DNA of 64,000 nt from the NCBI RefSeq assembly GCF_025567125.1, contig NZ_JAOQJI010000019.1:4672-68671 (forward strand). Direction: 5' to 3'. The translations under genes were made by a program, and so were the position numbers. This DNA comes from Phocaeicola fibrisolvens. GTDB lineage: Bacteria; Bacteroidota; Bacteroidia; Bacteroidales; Bacteroidaceae. The notes beneath the pieces were generated by a model. That model was given only the letters and a program-made list of their open reading frames with translations. It was not told the origin of the DNA and did not search any database. Positions 47,185 to 55,867 of this stretch are shown in pieces (position 1 is the stretch's first letter; every line of letters starts with the position of its first letter).

Positions 47185-47787
47185 TCAGATCGAACAAAAG
47201 AAGGTGACCAGAAACGGGACACTGAAATCGGTCACAAAGCCATGGAAAATCGAAACTACAACAAACTGCTGTCCTGCGCAACGGGTAATGATAGGCAATG
47301 TGGTATCCATGGTGGTGGCTCCGCCCGAGGCTATAGGCGCCAGATTGCCAAACCAACGGACCAGTAAAGGGGCACACAACAGCGTCATGATTTCACGGAA
47401 AATATTGGACAACAAGGCCACCGTGCCCAACTCCGGACCTTTATACTCCGTAATAAAAATACTGGACAAAGAATAATATCCCATGCCTGACCCTACCGCC
47501 ATACAATCGGCCACACTGCGGTGAGGCAACAGAAGGCTTACCAATGCCGCCGCTCCCAAAGTCCCCAATATCGTAGCTATGGGAAGAAAAACCAACCTAG
47601 GATTCAATGCACGAAAATTTTTCAATGTCTGAGGATCATTCCCAATGCTCAATCCCACACTAAACATCAGGCCGCACAACACATAGAAGCTGACGCGACT
47701 CTCACCTATATCGAAAGGAAGCAGATGAAATGCCCCGCAAAAAGTTCCCAACACAAAGAAGCCTACAATAATCAAACTTCCCTTCAT
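47185..47787 (-). CDS. LysO-type lysine exporter, C-terminal membrane part
   Basis: A 200 aa inner-membrane protein with about six helices, matching the C-terminal portion of LysO/YbjE (DUF340). Signatures are GSGMGYYSLSSIFI and ASGGATTMDTTLPII. In E. coli LysO is one polypeptide of about 299 aa; here the N-terminal part is the preceding gene, overlapping by 4 bp. The split form is common in Bacteroides and Clostridia, so the two products probably assemble. Lysine export is inferred from the family. Confidence 0.85.
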   Translation of the reverse strand: MKGSLIIVGFFVLGTFCGAFHLLPFDIGESRVSFYVLCGLMFSVGLSIGNDPQTLKNFRALNPRLVFLPIATILGTLGAAALVSLLLPHRSVADCMAVGSGMGYYSLSSIFITEYKGPELGTVALLSNIFREIMTLLCAPLLVRWFGNLAPIASGGATTMDTTLPIITRCAGQQFVVVSIFHGFVTDFSVPFLVTFFCSI

Positions 47788-48062
47788 GTGTTTCCTCCTT
47801 TCCTTTTATACAGCCAATGCCACAATGCCCAAGCCAGTACACAACTGCCCAGCACACAAGCTAACGCAACGATAAAAGCTTCTCCTCCCAATGTGGGTAG
47901 TCCTTCCACAAGCCGGCGGTTACCTCCCACCTCGACTCCCAGCAGAAACAACAATACCCAAATCAGGCAAGTAATCACTTTACCTATCCATGAAAATTCC
48001 TGACGACGAAGCAGAGAGCCTACGGCTATTCCGCCCAACATCACACCTATCACTGTAAACAT
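47784..48062 (-). CDS. LysO-type lysine exporter, N-terminal membrane part
   Basis: A 92 aa protein with three predicted helices, containing the family motifs GVMLGGIAVGSLLRR, LLFLLGVEVGGNR and LGGEAFIVALACVLGSC. It corresponds to the first 90 residues of LysO and overlaps the second gene by 4 bp (ATGA type). Confidence 0.82.
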   Translation of the reverse strand: MFTVIGVMLGGIAVGSLLRRQEFSWIGKVITCLIWVLLFLLGVEVGGNRRLVEGLPTLGGEAFIVALACVLGSCVLAWALWHWLYKRKGGNT

Positions 48063-48166
48063 GTCAGTAGTCTCAAAATTTGCTGCAAAAATAACGAAAA
48101 AAAGTCGACTTATTCCTCACCTGCGGAAGAACAGATCTTTCCGAAGGTTCCACACAAAAGGCCAAT

Positions 48167-48202
48167 AAAAAAGGATTACTGCTCACGCGGTAATCCTTTT
48201 TT
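48167..48202. terminator. Terminator at the end of the topA-to-sigma run
   Basis: The 13-bp stem AAAAAAGGATTAC / GTAATCCTTTTTT with a 10-nt loop can act in both directions. It is about 110 bp beyond the last minus-strand gene of the operon. Confidence 0.8.
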
Positions 48203-48310
48203 ATTGAGTTAGTAAATTTAATTTTGAGAGAATTGAAACTTCACAGCCTCGTTGTTGTTTTAAGTTTTAATAAGCACTAACTATTTATATAAAAGCAAAT
48301 GAAAATGTTC

Positions 48311-48790
48311 TTATCTGTTGTTGTTCTCCTCCAGCCGAGGCTTAGGAGACGTTTCTTTCATCAGTGTCCTTACTGAATCGCCCTCATAAGCCACCTGTGG
48401 GTCAGCCTGACGATTCTCGAACTGATCATGTACATATACGATACCTGAAGCACCGTCGTCACCCGCAGCATGTTTTACCACACCGCCTAAGGTGAAAAGC
48501 AAAATCATCATGGCAGCTGCCTTGAACAACGGCATGAAACGTGTATGCAAGGTCAGACGTCTGGCTTTTACTACCGGACGTTCGATTTCTGCCAGCACCC
48601 GCTTGTCAAAATCTTCACCCAGCTTCATCTCGCCCGCTTCCTTCTGATAAGTAAACAAAGAACGGTAACGGCGCAAATGAGCGGGAAGTTCTTTCTGCTG
48701 AAAGAAAATCCGGAGAATCTGTTCTTCCTCAACTGAAGTTTCACAGTTCCAATAGCGTTCCAGAAGTTGTTCAATGTACTTATAGTCCAT
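48311..48790 (-). CDS. Small single-span membrane protein, possible anti-sigma partner
   Basis: I do not recognise a named family. The 159 aa have a helical N-terminal half with CETSVEEEQILRIFFQ, then one membrane helix (about residues 88-106, LFKAAAMMILLFTLGGVV) and a short polar C-terminal tail. The start overlaps the sigma-factor stop codon by 11 bp. A membrane protein coupled to an ECF sigma gene is often its anti-sigma factor, and the N-terminal region facing the cytosol fits that. There is no zinc-binding anti-sigma motif, so the role stays inferred. Confidence 0.7.
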   Translation of the reverse strand: MDYKYIEQLLERYWNCETSVEEEQILRIFFQQKELPAHLRRYRSLFTYQKEAGEMKLGEDFDKRVLAEIERPVVKARRLTLHTRFMPLFKAAAMMILLFTLGGVVKHAAGDDGASGIVYVHDQFENRQADPQVAYEGDSVRTLMKETSPKPRLEENNNR

Positions 48791-49289
48791 AATCGTTAAT
48801 TTCGCTGTATTTTAGTTTGATACGCTGACGAGCGCGGAAAAGGTTCACTTTCACTTGCTCTTCTGTCACCCCCAGCACATCCGCAATTTCTCTATAACTC
48901 TTACCCTCAATATCCCTGAGCTGTACGATGGTTCGCTGCTTCTCAGGAAGTTCGTTTATCAGCCTGTGCACCAGCCGGAACTGTTCGTTGCGTTCCATTT
49001 GGCTTTCAGGAGTCAATGCATCCGGCATTTCCTGCGTTTCAGGAGTCAGCTCCAAGTTCTGCGCCTCTTTTTTCTGACTCCGGTCGATGGCCAGATTGCG
49101 GACAACCGTCAGGCAATAGGCTTCGATGGATTCCAGTTGCGCCCACTCCTCGCGTTTGCTCCACACTTTAATCAGTGCATCCTGAACAATGTCTTCCGCT
49201 TCCGCCCGATTGAACGTAATGCGCAGGGCCAGTCTGAAAAGCTTGTCCTTCAGCGGTAGGATATCGTCACGAAAACTGATTTCTTGCAT
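48780..49289 (-). CDS. ECF-type RNA polymerase sigma factor
   Basis: A 169 aa group 4 sigma factor. Region 2 is seen as FNRAEAEDIVQDALIKVWSK and region 4 as LPEKQRTIVQLRDIEGKSY followed by REIADVLGVTEEQVKVNLFR. It lies 64 bp after argB on the same strand and is coupled to the small membrane protein. A hairpin with GGTAACT and GTAACTTTT stretches in its leader (49306-49341) may hold an autoregulatory promoter. Confidence 0.93.
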   Translation of the reverse strand: MQEISFRDDILPLKDKLFRLALRITFNRAEAEDIVQDALIKVWSKREEWAQLESIEAYCLTVVRNLAIDRSQKKEAQNLELTPETQEMPDALTPESQMERNEQFRLVHRLINELPEKQRTIVQLRDIEGKSYREIADVLGVTEEQVKVNLFRARQRIKLKYSEINDYGL

Positions 49290-49305
49290 TGCTTTCTATA
49301 ATAAT

Positions 49306-49341
49306 GACGGGTGAGTTACCTAAAAGTTACACCCACCCGTC
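49306..49341 (-). promoter_or_regulatory. Inverted repeat in the leader of the ECF sigma gene
   Basis: The 8-bp arms GACGGGTG / CACCCGTC lie about 18 bp before the sigma start. On the minus strand no T-run follows, so it is not a normal terminator for argB. TAAC-like boxes inside the loop could be an ECF -35 element. On the plus strand a run of seven T follows. Confidence 0.45.
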
Positions 49342-49353
49342 GATTTTTTTCAA

Positions 49354-50127
49354 TTATTTTCTGATAATGGTTCCCGAGTCCTTGTGAATGGCTGATGCTA
49401 AGGTGATTACAACCTGCGACACTCCGGCATCCAAGGCTGAAAAAGAATTTTCCAGCTTGGGAATCATGCCTCCTTGTATGACACCCTCGTCCACGTAGCG
49501 CTTGAATAAGTCGGGGGTCAGTACCGGAATCACGCTGTCATCGTCATTCTCGTCGCGCAGCACGCCTTTCTTTTCAAAACAATAGACCAGTGTCACCTCA
49601 AAATACTCAGCCAGGGCCTTTGCCGTTTCTCCGGCAATGGTGTCGGCATTCGTGTTCAGCAGGTTGCCGTGGCCGTCGTGCGTCAACGGTGCCATGACAG
49701 GCACTATCTGACGGTGAATCAGGTCGGTCAAAGCCGCTCCGTCCACCTTTTCCACGTCGCCCACATACCCGTAGTCGATATCCTTTACCGGACGTTTCAC
49801 AGAACGGATGACGTTCATATCGGCTCCCGTCAATCCGACAGCATTCACCCCTCTTGCCTGCAAACCGGCCACGATATTCTTGTTGACCAAGCCTCCGTAG
49901 ACCATGGTCACCACTTTCAAGGTATCGGCGTCGGTAATACGGCGACCGTTCACCATCCGGCTCTCAATACCCAATTGGGCGGCAATACGGGTAGCCGAAC
50001 GGCCTCCACCGTGTACCAGCACCTTATAACCGGGCATGGAAGAAAAGTCGTTCAACAGCTGATTCAATGTATCAGGCTCTTCTACAATCTTTCCTCCTAC
50101 CTTTATGACTGTCAGTTTCTCTTTCAT
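49354..50127 (-). CDS. argB: Acetylglutamate kinase
   Basis: Second step of arginine biosynthesis. The 257 aa protein has the N-terminal VIKVGGKIV, VLVHGGGRSATRIAAQLG and the late GVIQGGMIPKLENSFSALDAGV typical of the amino-acid kinase fold. The gene is 15 bp after speA. Being alone with speA and away from other arg genes is common in Bacteroidales and links arginine supply to polyamine formation. Confidence 0.93.
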   Translation of the reverse strand: MKEKLTVIKVGGKIVEEPDTLNQLLNDFSSMPGYKVLVHGGGRSATRIAAQLGIESRMVNGRRITDADTLKVVTMVYGGLVNKNIVAGLQARGVNAVGLTGADMNVIRSVKRPVKDIDYGYVGDVEKVDGAALTDLIHRQIVPVMAPLTHDGHGNLLNTNADTIAGETAKALAEYFEVTLVYCFEKKGVLRDENDDDSVIPVLTPDLFKRYVDEGVIQGGMIPKLENSFSALDAGVSQVVITLASAIHKDSGTIIRK

Positions 50128-50142
50128 ATTTATCTCCCTATT

Positions 50143-52035
50143 TTACTCCAAGTAAGTATAACCGTACAATCCGGAACGGTAGTTGGCCAGGAATTCCTTT
50201 CCTTCTTCCAAGGAAATACGTCCTTCCTTCACCGACTTAGTGACCCAAGTTTCCAGTGTACGCACCAGTTTCTTCGGATTATACTGCACATAGTCGAGCA
50301 CCTCGGCCACCGTTTCTCCGTCAATCACCTGATCGATGCTGTAACCCTTGTCGTCCACACTCACATGTACGGCATTCGTATCCCCGAACAGATTGTGCAT
50401 ATCTCCCAGGATTTCCTGATAAGCTCCTACCAGGAATACCCCGATATAATAAGACTCTTTCGACTTGATGGTATGTACCGGCAAATCGTGGGCCACGTTC
50501 CGGCTGGTCACGAAATTGGCAATCTTTCCGTCCGAGTCGCAGGTGATGTCTTGCAGCGTGGCCGTACGGTCGGGACGCTCGTCCAGACGCTGAATCGGCA
50601 TAATCGGGAAAATCTGGTCGATGGCCCAGGAGTCTGGCAACGACTGGAACAACGAGAAGTTACAGAAATACTTGTCGGCCAGCAGTTTGTCCAGATTCCG
50701 GAATTCATCCGGCGCATGCTTCAGTCCCGAAGCAATCTGGTTGATTTCACGTGTTACCGACCAGTACATCCGTTCAATCTGTGCCCGCGTTTTCAAATCG
50801 ACGATGCCGTGACTGAACAAGTCGAGCGATTCCTCACGAATCTGCTGTGCATCGTGCCATGCTTCCAGCATCCGGCTCTGGCTCAAGTTGTCCCAGATTT
50901 GATACAGTTCCTGCACCAGTTCATGGTCGTCCTTGCTTACCACGAAATCCTCGTCCATGGAAGGCAAAGAAGCGGTTTCCAGTACCTCAAAAATCAGGAC
51001 GGAATGATGAGCCGTCAGCGAACGGCCGCTTTCCGTGATAATGTTCGGATGCGGAATGTTGTTCTTGTTGCTGGCATCCACCATGATGGAGATGGAGTCG
51101 TTCACGTATTCCTGGATGGAATAGTTCACGCTGCTCTCGCTATTGGAAGAACGGGTGCCATCATAATCCACGCCCAGTCCGCCACCGATGTCCACAAATT
51201 CTACCGGGAAACCCAACTGATGCAGCTGCACATAAAACTGGGACGCCTCACGCAAAGCCGTCTTGATACGGCGTATTTTAGTCACCTGACTACCTATGTG
51301 GAAATGAATCAGCTTCAAACAATCCTGCAAGTCTTTCTTTTCCAAGAAATCGAGAGCTTCCAGCAGTTCACTGGATGTCAAGCCAAACTTGCTGGCATCA
51401 CCTCCACTTTCCTCCCACTTTCCACTTCCCGAAGAAGCCAGTTTAATCCGGATACCGATATTGGGACGCACGTTCAGCTGCTTGGCCATCTTGGCAATCA
51501 GACGCAACTCATTCAGCTTTTCCACCACCAAAAAAATCCGCTTACCCATCTTCTGTGCCAGCAAGGCCAGTTCAATGTAACTCTCGTCCTTATAACCGTT
51601 ACAGATAATCAGCGAATCAGAATCCGTATTAATAGCAATTACGGCATGGAGTTCCGGCTTGGAACCCGCTTCCAGTCCCAGATTAAACTTTTTTCCATGA
51701 CTGATAATTTCCTCCACCACCGGCCTCATCTGGTTCACCTTAATCGGATAAATGATGAAGTTCTGGGCTTGGTAACCATATTCTTCCGAAGCCTGACGAA
51801 AACAATTGGATATTTTCTCAATCCGGTTGTCCAGGATATCCGGGAAACGGACCAGCATAGGAGCCGTCACATCTCTCAACTGCAACTCGTCCACCAGTTC
51901 CTTCAAATCGACGGCCACCCCGTCCTTGCGTGGAGTTACTACCACATGACCTTTGTCATTGATACCAAAGTATGAAACGCCCCACCCCGTGATGTTGTAG
52001 AGCTCTTCAGAGTCTTCAATACGCCATTTTCTCAT
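50143..52035 (-). CDS. speA: Biosynthetic arginine decarboxylase
   Basis: Makes agmatine for putrescine and spermidine synthesis; PLP dependent. The 630 aa protein has the PLP Lys99 in IIYPIKVNQMRPVVEEI, the glycine-rich DIGGGLGVDYDGT and ITESGRSLTAHH. The length matches the long SpeA family. It is third in the topA-aroK-speA-argB run, 31 bp after aroK. Confidence 0.95.
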   Translation of the reverse strand: MRKWRIEDSEELYNITGWGVSYFGINDKGHVVVTPRKDGVAVDLKELVDELQLRDVTAPMLVRFPDILDNRIEKISNCFRQASEEYGYQAQNFIIYPIKVNQMRPVVEEIISHGKKFNLGLEAGSKPELHAVIAINTDSDSLIICNGYKDESYIELALLAQKMGKRIFLVVEKLNELRLIAKMAKQLNVRPNIGIRIKLASSGSGKWEESGGDASKFGLTSSELLEALDFLEKKDLQDCLKLIHFHIGSQVTKIRRIKTALREASQFYVQLHQLGFPVEFVDIGGGLGVDYDGTRSSNSESSVNYSIQEYVNDSISIMVDASNKNNIPHPNIITESGRSLTAHHSVLIFEVLETASLPSMDEDFVVSKDDHELVQELYQIWDNLSQSRMLEAWHDAQQIREESLDLFSHGIVDLKTRAQIERMYWSVTREINQIASGLKHAPDEFRNLDKLLADKYFCNFSLFQSLPDSWAIDQIFPIMPIQRLDERPDRTATLQDITCDSDGKIANFVTSRNVAHDLPVHTIKSKESYYIGVFLVGAYQEILGDMHNLFGDTNAVHVSVDDKGYSIDQVIDGETVAEVLDYVQYNPKKLVRTLETWVTKSVKEGRISLEEGKEFLANYRSGLYGYTYLE

Positions 52036-52066
52036 TTCACTACATAAAGTCTAGATTTATACTTCT

Positions 52067-52591
52067 TTAATTTATCAAGTTCTTCAAGCGGTTTACCGCC
52101 CTGTCAATCTGTGCATAACTTTCAAGTTCTTCCGCATTGAAACGCCACTTTGCCTTCGTATAATAAGGCAGCCGCTTTTCCAATGCCGAAACAATGACCT
52201 GCATCAGTTCTTCGTCCGTTTTGTTCGCCAACAACGGACGTTTGGCCTTTGCTATCTTTAAACGACGGAACAGTACCTCCGGACATACGTCCAGAAATAC
52301 TGTCTCGCCTGTATTGTTCATATAATCCATGTTGTCGAAAAAGCAGGGAGTACCTCCTCCGCAGGCAATCAGCACATCTTCAAATTCACCTGCTTCGTGA
52401 AGCATCTTCCGCTCCAGTTGCCGGAACCCTTCCTCTCCCCTTTCCGCAAACAAATCGGAAATGGACTTGTGCATACGCTCTTCGATGTACCAGTCGAGGT
52501 CGACAAACTGCAGGCCGGCAGCCACACTGTAAGCTTTTCCCAGCGTAGTCTTTCCCGACCCCATGTAACCTATCAAGAAAACTCTTTTCAT
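52067..52591 (-). CDS. aroK: Shikimate kinase
   Basis: Phosphorylates shikimate with ATP. The 174 aa protein has the Walker A GYMGSGKTTLGK at residues 8-19, DLDWYIEER and the LIACGGGTPCF motif. It overlaps the topA stop codon by 4 bp, indicating translational coupling. Confidence 0.95.
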   Translation of the reverse strand: MKRVFLIGYMGSGKTTLGKAYSVAAGLQFVDLDWYIEERMHKSISDLFAERGEEGFRQLERKMLHEAGEFEDVLIACGGGTPCFFDNMDYMNNTGETVFLDVCPEVLFRRLKIAKAKRPLLANKTDEELMQVIVSALEKRLPYYTKAKWRFNAEELESYAQIDRAVNRLKNLIN

Positions 52592-54918
52592 TTCTTTTTC
52601 CGTGCCGTAGTTTTCGTCTTACGCATCTCGGCTTTCTGGTTCTGCAAATCAATTACCTTAAAGCAAGCATCCAGACTCAAGTCAGCCGGATTTACATTTT
52701 CCGGAATCTTGTAGTTCTTCTTCTGATAAGCGATATAAGGTCCGTAGCGCCCGTTCAACACCTGCATATCGGGATTTTCCGGGAATTGCTTGATGACCTT
52801 TTGGGCATCTTTCTCTTTTTTCTCGCGCAGCATCTGCTCTGCTTCTTCCATCGTGACAGTCATCGGGTCCATACCTTTCGGGATAGACACGTACTCCTTG
52901 TCATGACGGACGTATGGGCCGAAACGTCCTACGCCCACCGATACGGCTTTGCCCTCCAGTTCACCCAATACGCGGGGCAGTTTGAACAATTCCAACGCCT
53001 CTTCCAGCGTAATCGTTTCCAAAGAATGTTCCTTGTTCAACTGGGCAAACTTAGGCTTCTCTTCATCTTCCGATGAACCAATCTGCACCACCGGTCCGAA
53101 GCGTCCGATTTTTACAGATACCGGCTTTCCGCTCACCGGATCCGTACCCAGCATGCGTTCGCCCACCTTATGTTCACTCTTGGTGGCCAATGTCGTTTCC
53201 ACCAACGGATGGAAATCTTTGTAGAACACTTCCATCATGTCGGTCCATTTCTTTTCTCCTTCGGCCACCTCATCAAACTCCTTTTCCACACTGGCCGTAA
53301 AGTTATAATCCATAATCTTCGGGAAATACTGCATCAGGAAGTCATTGACCACACAACCTACGTCGGTCGGTATCAGTTTCGACTTTTCGCTTCCGCTCAT
53401 TTCCGTCTGTACGGTTTCTTCTATTTCTTTTCCTGTCAGTTTCAGCAACGCATACTCCCGCTTCACGCCTTCCTTGTTGCCTTTTTCTACATACCCTCTT
53501 TGCTGGATGGTAGAAATGGTCGGTGCGTAAGTAGACGGACGACCGATACCCAGTTCCTCCAGTTTACGTACCAGGCTGGCTTCCGTGTAGCGGGCTGGAG
53601 CCTGACTGAAGCGCTGTACAGCCGAAATTTCTTCCCGCTGCAATACCTGTCCGACTTCCATCTTCGGCAGCCCCACTTTATCTTCCTGTTCCGTTTCGTC
53701 ATCGAACGATTCCTTATAAACCTTCAGGAAGCCATCGAAAGTCACAACTTCGCCTACCGCCTGGAATTCATCGCTACACCCACTGATGGAGATGGTAGCC
53801 GTTGTTTTTTCCAGTTCCGCGTCTGCCATCTGCGAAGCCAGCGTACGCTTCCAAATCAGTTCATACAAGTGTACTTCCTGCGAGGTTCCTTCGATGGTTT
53901 CATTCGACATATAAGTCGGACGAATGGCTTCATGCGCTTCCTGTGCGCCCTTTGTCTTGGTCGCATACTGACGGGTATGTACATAACGTTCTCCCATCAG
54001 GTTAAGTATAGTATCACGGCTTGTTGTCAAGGCCAGTTCCGACAAGTTCACTGAATCGGTACGCATGTAGGTTATCAATCCGCTTTCGTACAGACGCTGT
54101 GCAATCATCATGGTCTGTGCCACAGTATAACCCAGCTTGCGTGCAGCCTCCTGCTGCAGCGTAGAAGTGGTGAAAGGAGGCGCCGGTGATTTCTTGACCG
54201 GACGGGTGGTAATATCTTCGATACGGAAAGTCGCATTCTTGCATTTTTCAAGGAATTCATGCGCTTCTTCCTTTGTCTTGAAACGACGGCCAAGCGTAGC
54301 CCGGACATTGGCCCCTTTTTCATCCCGGAAAACGGCCACTACCTTATAGGATACCTCACTTACGAATGCATTGATTTCCCGCTCGCGTTCCACAATCAGC
54401 CTTACGGCTACCGACTGTACACGACCGGCCGACAAAGCTGGCTTGATTTTTCGCCAAAGCACCGGCGACAATTCAAAACCCACAATACGGTCGAGTACGC
54501 GACGGGCCTGCTGGGCATTCACCAAATCAATGTTAATATGCCGCGGATGCTCTATTGCTTTCAGAATGGCAGTCTTGGTAATTTCGTGGAATACAATCCG
54601 TCGGGTCTTTTCCGGGTCCAGATGAAGCACTTCAAACAAATGCCATGAAATGGCCTCTCCCTCCCGGTCCTCATCGGATGCGAGCCATACCATATCGGCT
54701 TTCTCTGCTTCTTCTTTCAATTCGTCCACCAGTTTTTTCTTTTCTTCCGGTATCTCGTAAATCGGCTTGAAGTGGTCTTTCACATCAATACTGAACGCTT
54801 TCTGTTTCAAGTCGCGAATATGTCCGTAACTTGACAAAACTTTATAGCCCTTCCCCAAAAACTTTTCAATTGTCTTGGCTTTAGCCGGAGACTCCACTAT
54901 GACGAGGTTATTTTGCAT
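52588..54918 (-). CDS. topA: DNA topoisomerase I
   Basis: Relaxes negative supercoils. The 776 aa protein has the Toprim start VIVESPAKAKTIEKFLG and metal-binding DEDREGE (residues 83-89). The active-site Tyr284 is in GLITYMRTDSV. The C-terminal region holds repeated topo_C units (for example VKIGRFGPVVQIG, VGRFGPYVRHDKEY, GRYGPYIAY) instead of four-cysteine zinc ribbons. It ends with a lysine-rich tail. It is the first gene of a long minus-strand run that reaches 48311. Confidence 0.96.
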   Translation of the reverse strand: MQNNLVIVESPAKAKTIEKFLGKGYKVLSSYGHIRDLKQKAFSIDVKDHFKPIYEIPEEKKKLVDELKEEAEKADMVWLASDEDREGEAISWHLFEVLHLDPEKTRRIVFHEITKTAILKAIEHPRHINIDLVNAQQARRVLDRIVGFELSPVLWRKIKPALSAGRVQSVAVRLIVEREREINAFVSEVSYKVVAVFRDEKGANVRATLGRRFKTKEEAHEFLEKCKNATFRIEDITTRPVKKSPAPPFTTSTLQQEAARKLGYTVAQTMMIAQRLYESGLITYMRTDSVNLSELALTTSRDTILNLMGERYVHTRQYATKTKGAQEAHEAIRPTYMSNETIEGTSQEVHLYELIWKRTLASQMADAELEKTTATISISGCSDEFQAVGEVVTFDGFLKVYKESFDDETEQEDKVGLPKMEVGQVLQREEISAVQRFSQAPARYTEASLVRKLEELGIGRPSTYAPTISTIQQRGYVEKGNKEGVKREYALLKLTGKEIEETVQTEMSGSEKSKLIPTDVGCVVNDFLMQYFPKIMDYNFTASVEKEFDEVAEGEKKWTDMMEVFYKDFHPLVETTLATKSEHKVGERMLGTDPVSGKPVSVKIGRFGPVVQIGSSEDEEKPKFAQLNKEHSLETITLEEALELFKLPRVLGELEGKAVSVGVGRFGPYVRHDKEYVSIPKGMDPMTVTMEEAEQMLREKKEKDAQKVIKQFPENPDMQVLNGRYGPYIAYQKKNYKIPENVNPADLSLDACFKVIDLQNQKAEMRKTKTTARKKK

Positions 54919-55041
54919 GATATTTTGTATTCCGTTTTTATATATTCCGCGACAAATGTAGAAAAAAAATTAAAACATACACGATAAACAAACTGAAAAT
55001 AACTTACTTTGCAAGGCAATCAGCTTTTAACTACCTTTTTT

Positions 55042-55452
55042 ATGAACCACAAAAGTATCAACAGTAACAAACAATTCATGATAGGCAACGGAATCCTGGC
55101 GTTCGGCGTATTCTTCATCGTTTGCCTTTTCCTCTATCTCGGTTTCCGCCACCAGCCTAAATCCGGCGACAAGACACAGACGTTTGAAGGGCTCTATGCC
55201 GTGGAAATCACACCATCTTTTGCTGGAGACAGCCTTTCCGTCTACCTCAACGACAGCCTGCTACTCAACACCACCATCCGGCAAGCTTCTGTCAAGTTCC
55301 AGGTGAAACGCTTTGCCGAAGAAAGCACCCTGATGGTTGTAGACAACCGTACCGATGAGGTAACTCCCTTCAACCTCAACCCGAACGGCAGCCAGGTACA
55401 GGTGGAAAAGAAAAACGGGAGAATCTTTATTCAGGAAACAGTAGAGGAATAA
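55042..55452 (+). CDS. Conserved hypothetical membrane-anchored protein
   Basis: No function recognised. From the ATG at 55042 the product is 136 aa; the upstream in-frame codon overlaps the likely promoter (TACTTTG at 55005-55011). One membrane helix spans residues 15-36 (GNGILAFGVFFIVCLFLYLGF). The outer part is a small beta-rich domain (FEGLYAVEITPSFAGDSLSVYLND). It is divergent from topA and stands alone. Confidence 0.7.
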   Translation: MNHKSINSNKQFMIGNGILAFGVFFIVCLFLYLGFRHQPKSGDKTQTFEGLYAVEITPSFAGDSLSVYLNDSLLLNTTIRQASVKFQVKRFAEESTLMVVDNRTDEVTPFNLNPNGSQVQVEKKNGRIFIQETVEE

Positions 55453-55777
55453 GCGATTTTCTCTCAATTCAAGTGCAATTTCTCTGTTTCACACTGTGGG
55501 ATACAAAAACCACAGTGTGGGACACATATCTCACAGTGTGAAATATAAAAACCACACAGCCGGACAGAAAATTCCGTTTGACGTTTTTAACTAATTCCAT
55601 CGTCATTCTCCTTTATGCGGCGAAGGCATTTCCGCAGTCCAAAAATCCGCAAGACTTTTTTATCCTTATTCAGATTGACACAAATAGCAGAACGATTCTT
55701 AAAGATAGTCCCACCGTGTGCGTAAACGAAAAAAATGTTATTAAATCAGCAAAGTTTCGAAAATAACAGTTTTTCAA
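55453..55777. other. Gene-free region holding a 21-bp repeat array
   Basis: Apart from the repeat array at 55489-55562 I see no convincing gene or hairpin between 55453 and the promoter at 55778. Confidence 0.5.
55489..55562. repeat. Second four-unit array of the CACAGTGTG core at 21-bp period
   Basis: Cores start at 55490 (CACACTGTG), 55511 (CACAGTGTG), 55532 (CACAGTGTG) and 55553 (CACACAGCC, degenerate), exactly 21 bp apart. The first core is inverted relative to the next two. Spacers are again 12 bp and AT-rich. Core and period match the array at 24418-24492. Confidence 0.85.
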
Positions 55778-55808
55778 TTGGATATTAGAATAAAAGACTG
55801 TAATTTTG
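55778..55808 (+). promoter_or_regulatory. Promoter of the EIIC-KduI pair
   Basis: -33 TTG at 55778-55780, a 20-bp spacer and -7 TAATTTTG at 55801-55808. About 60 bp of leader precede the start codon. Confidence 0.7.
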
Positions 55809-55867
55809 GGTCGAAATCATTTATTTTTAACCTAAATCCACATTAAAAAAAGGACAAAGAAAAAGAC

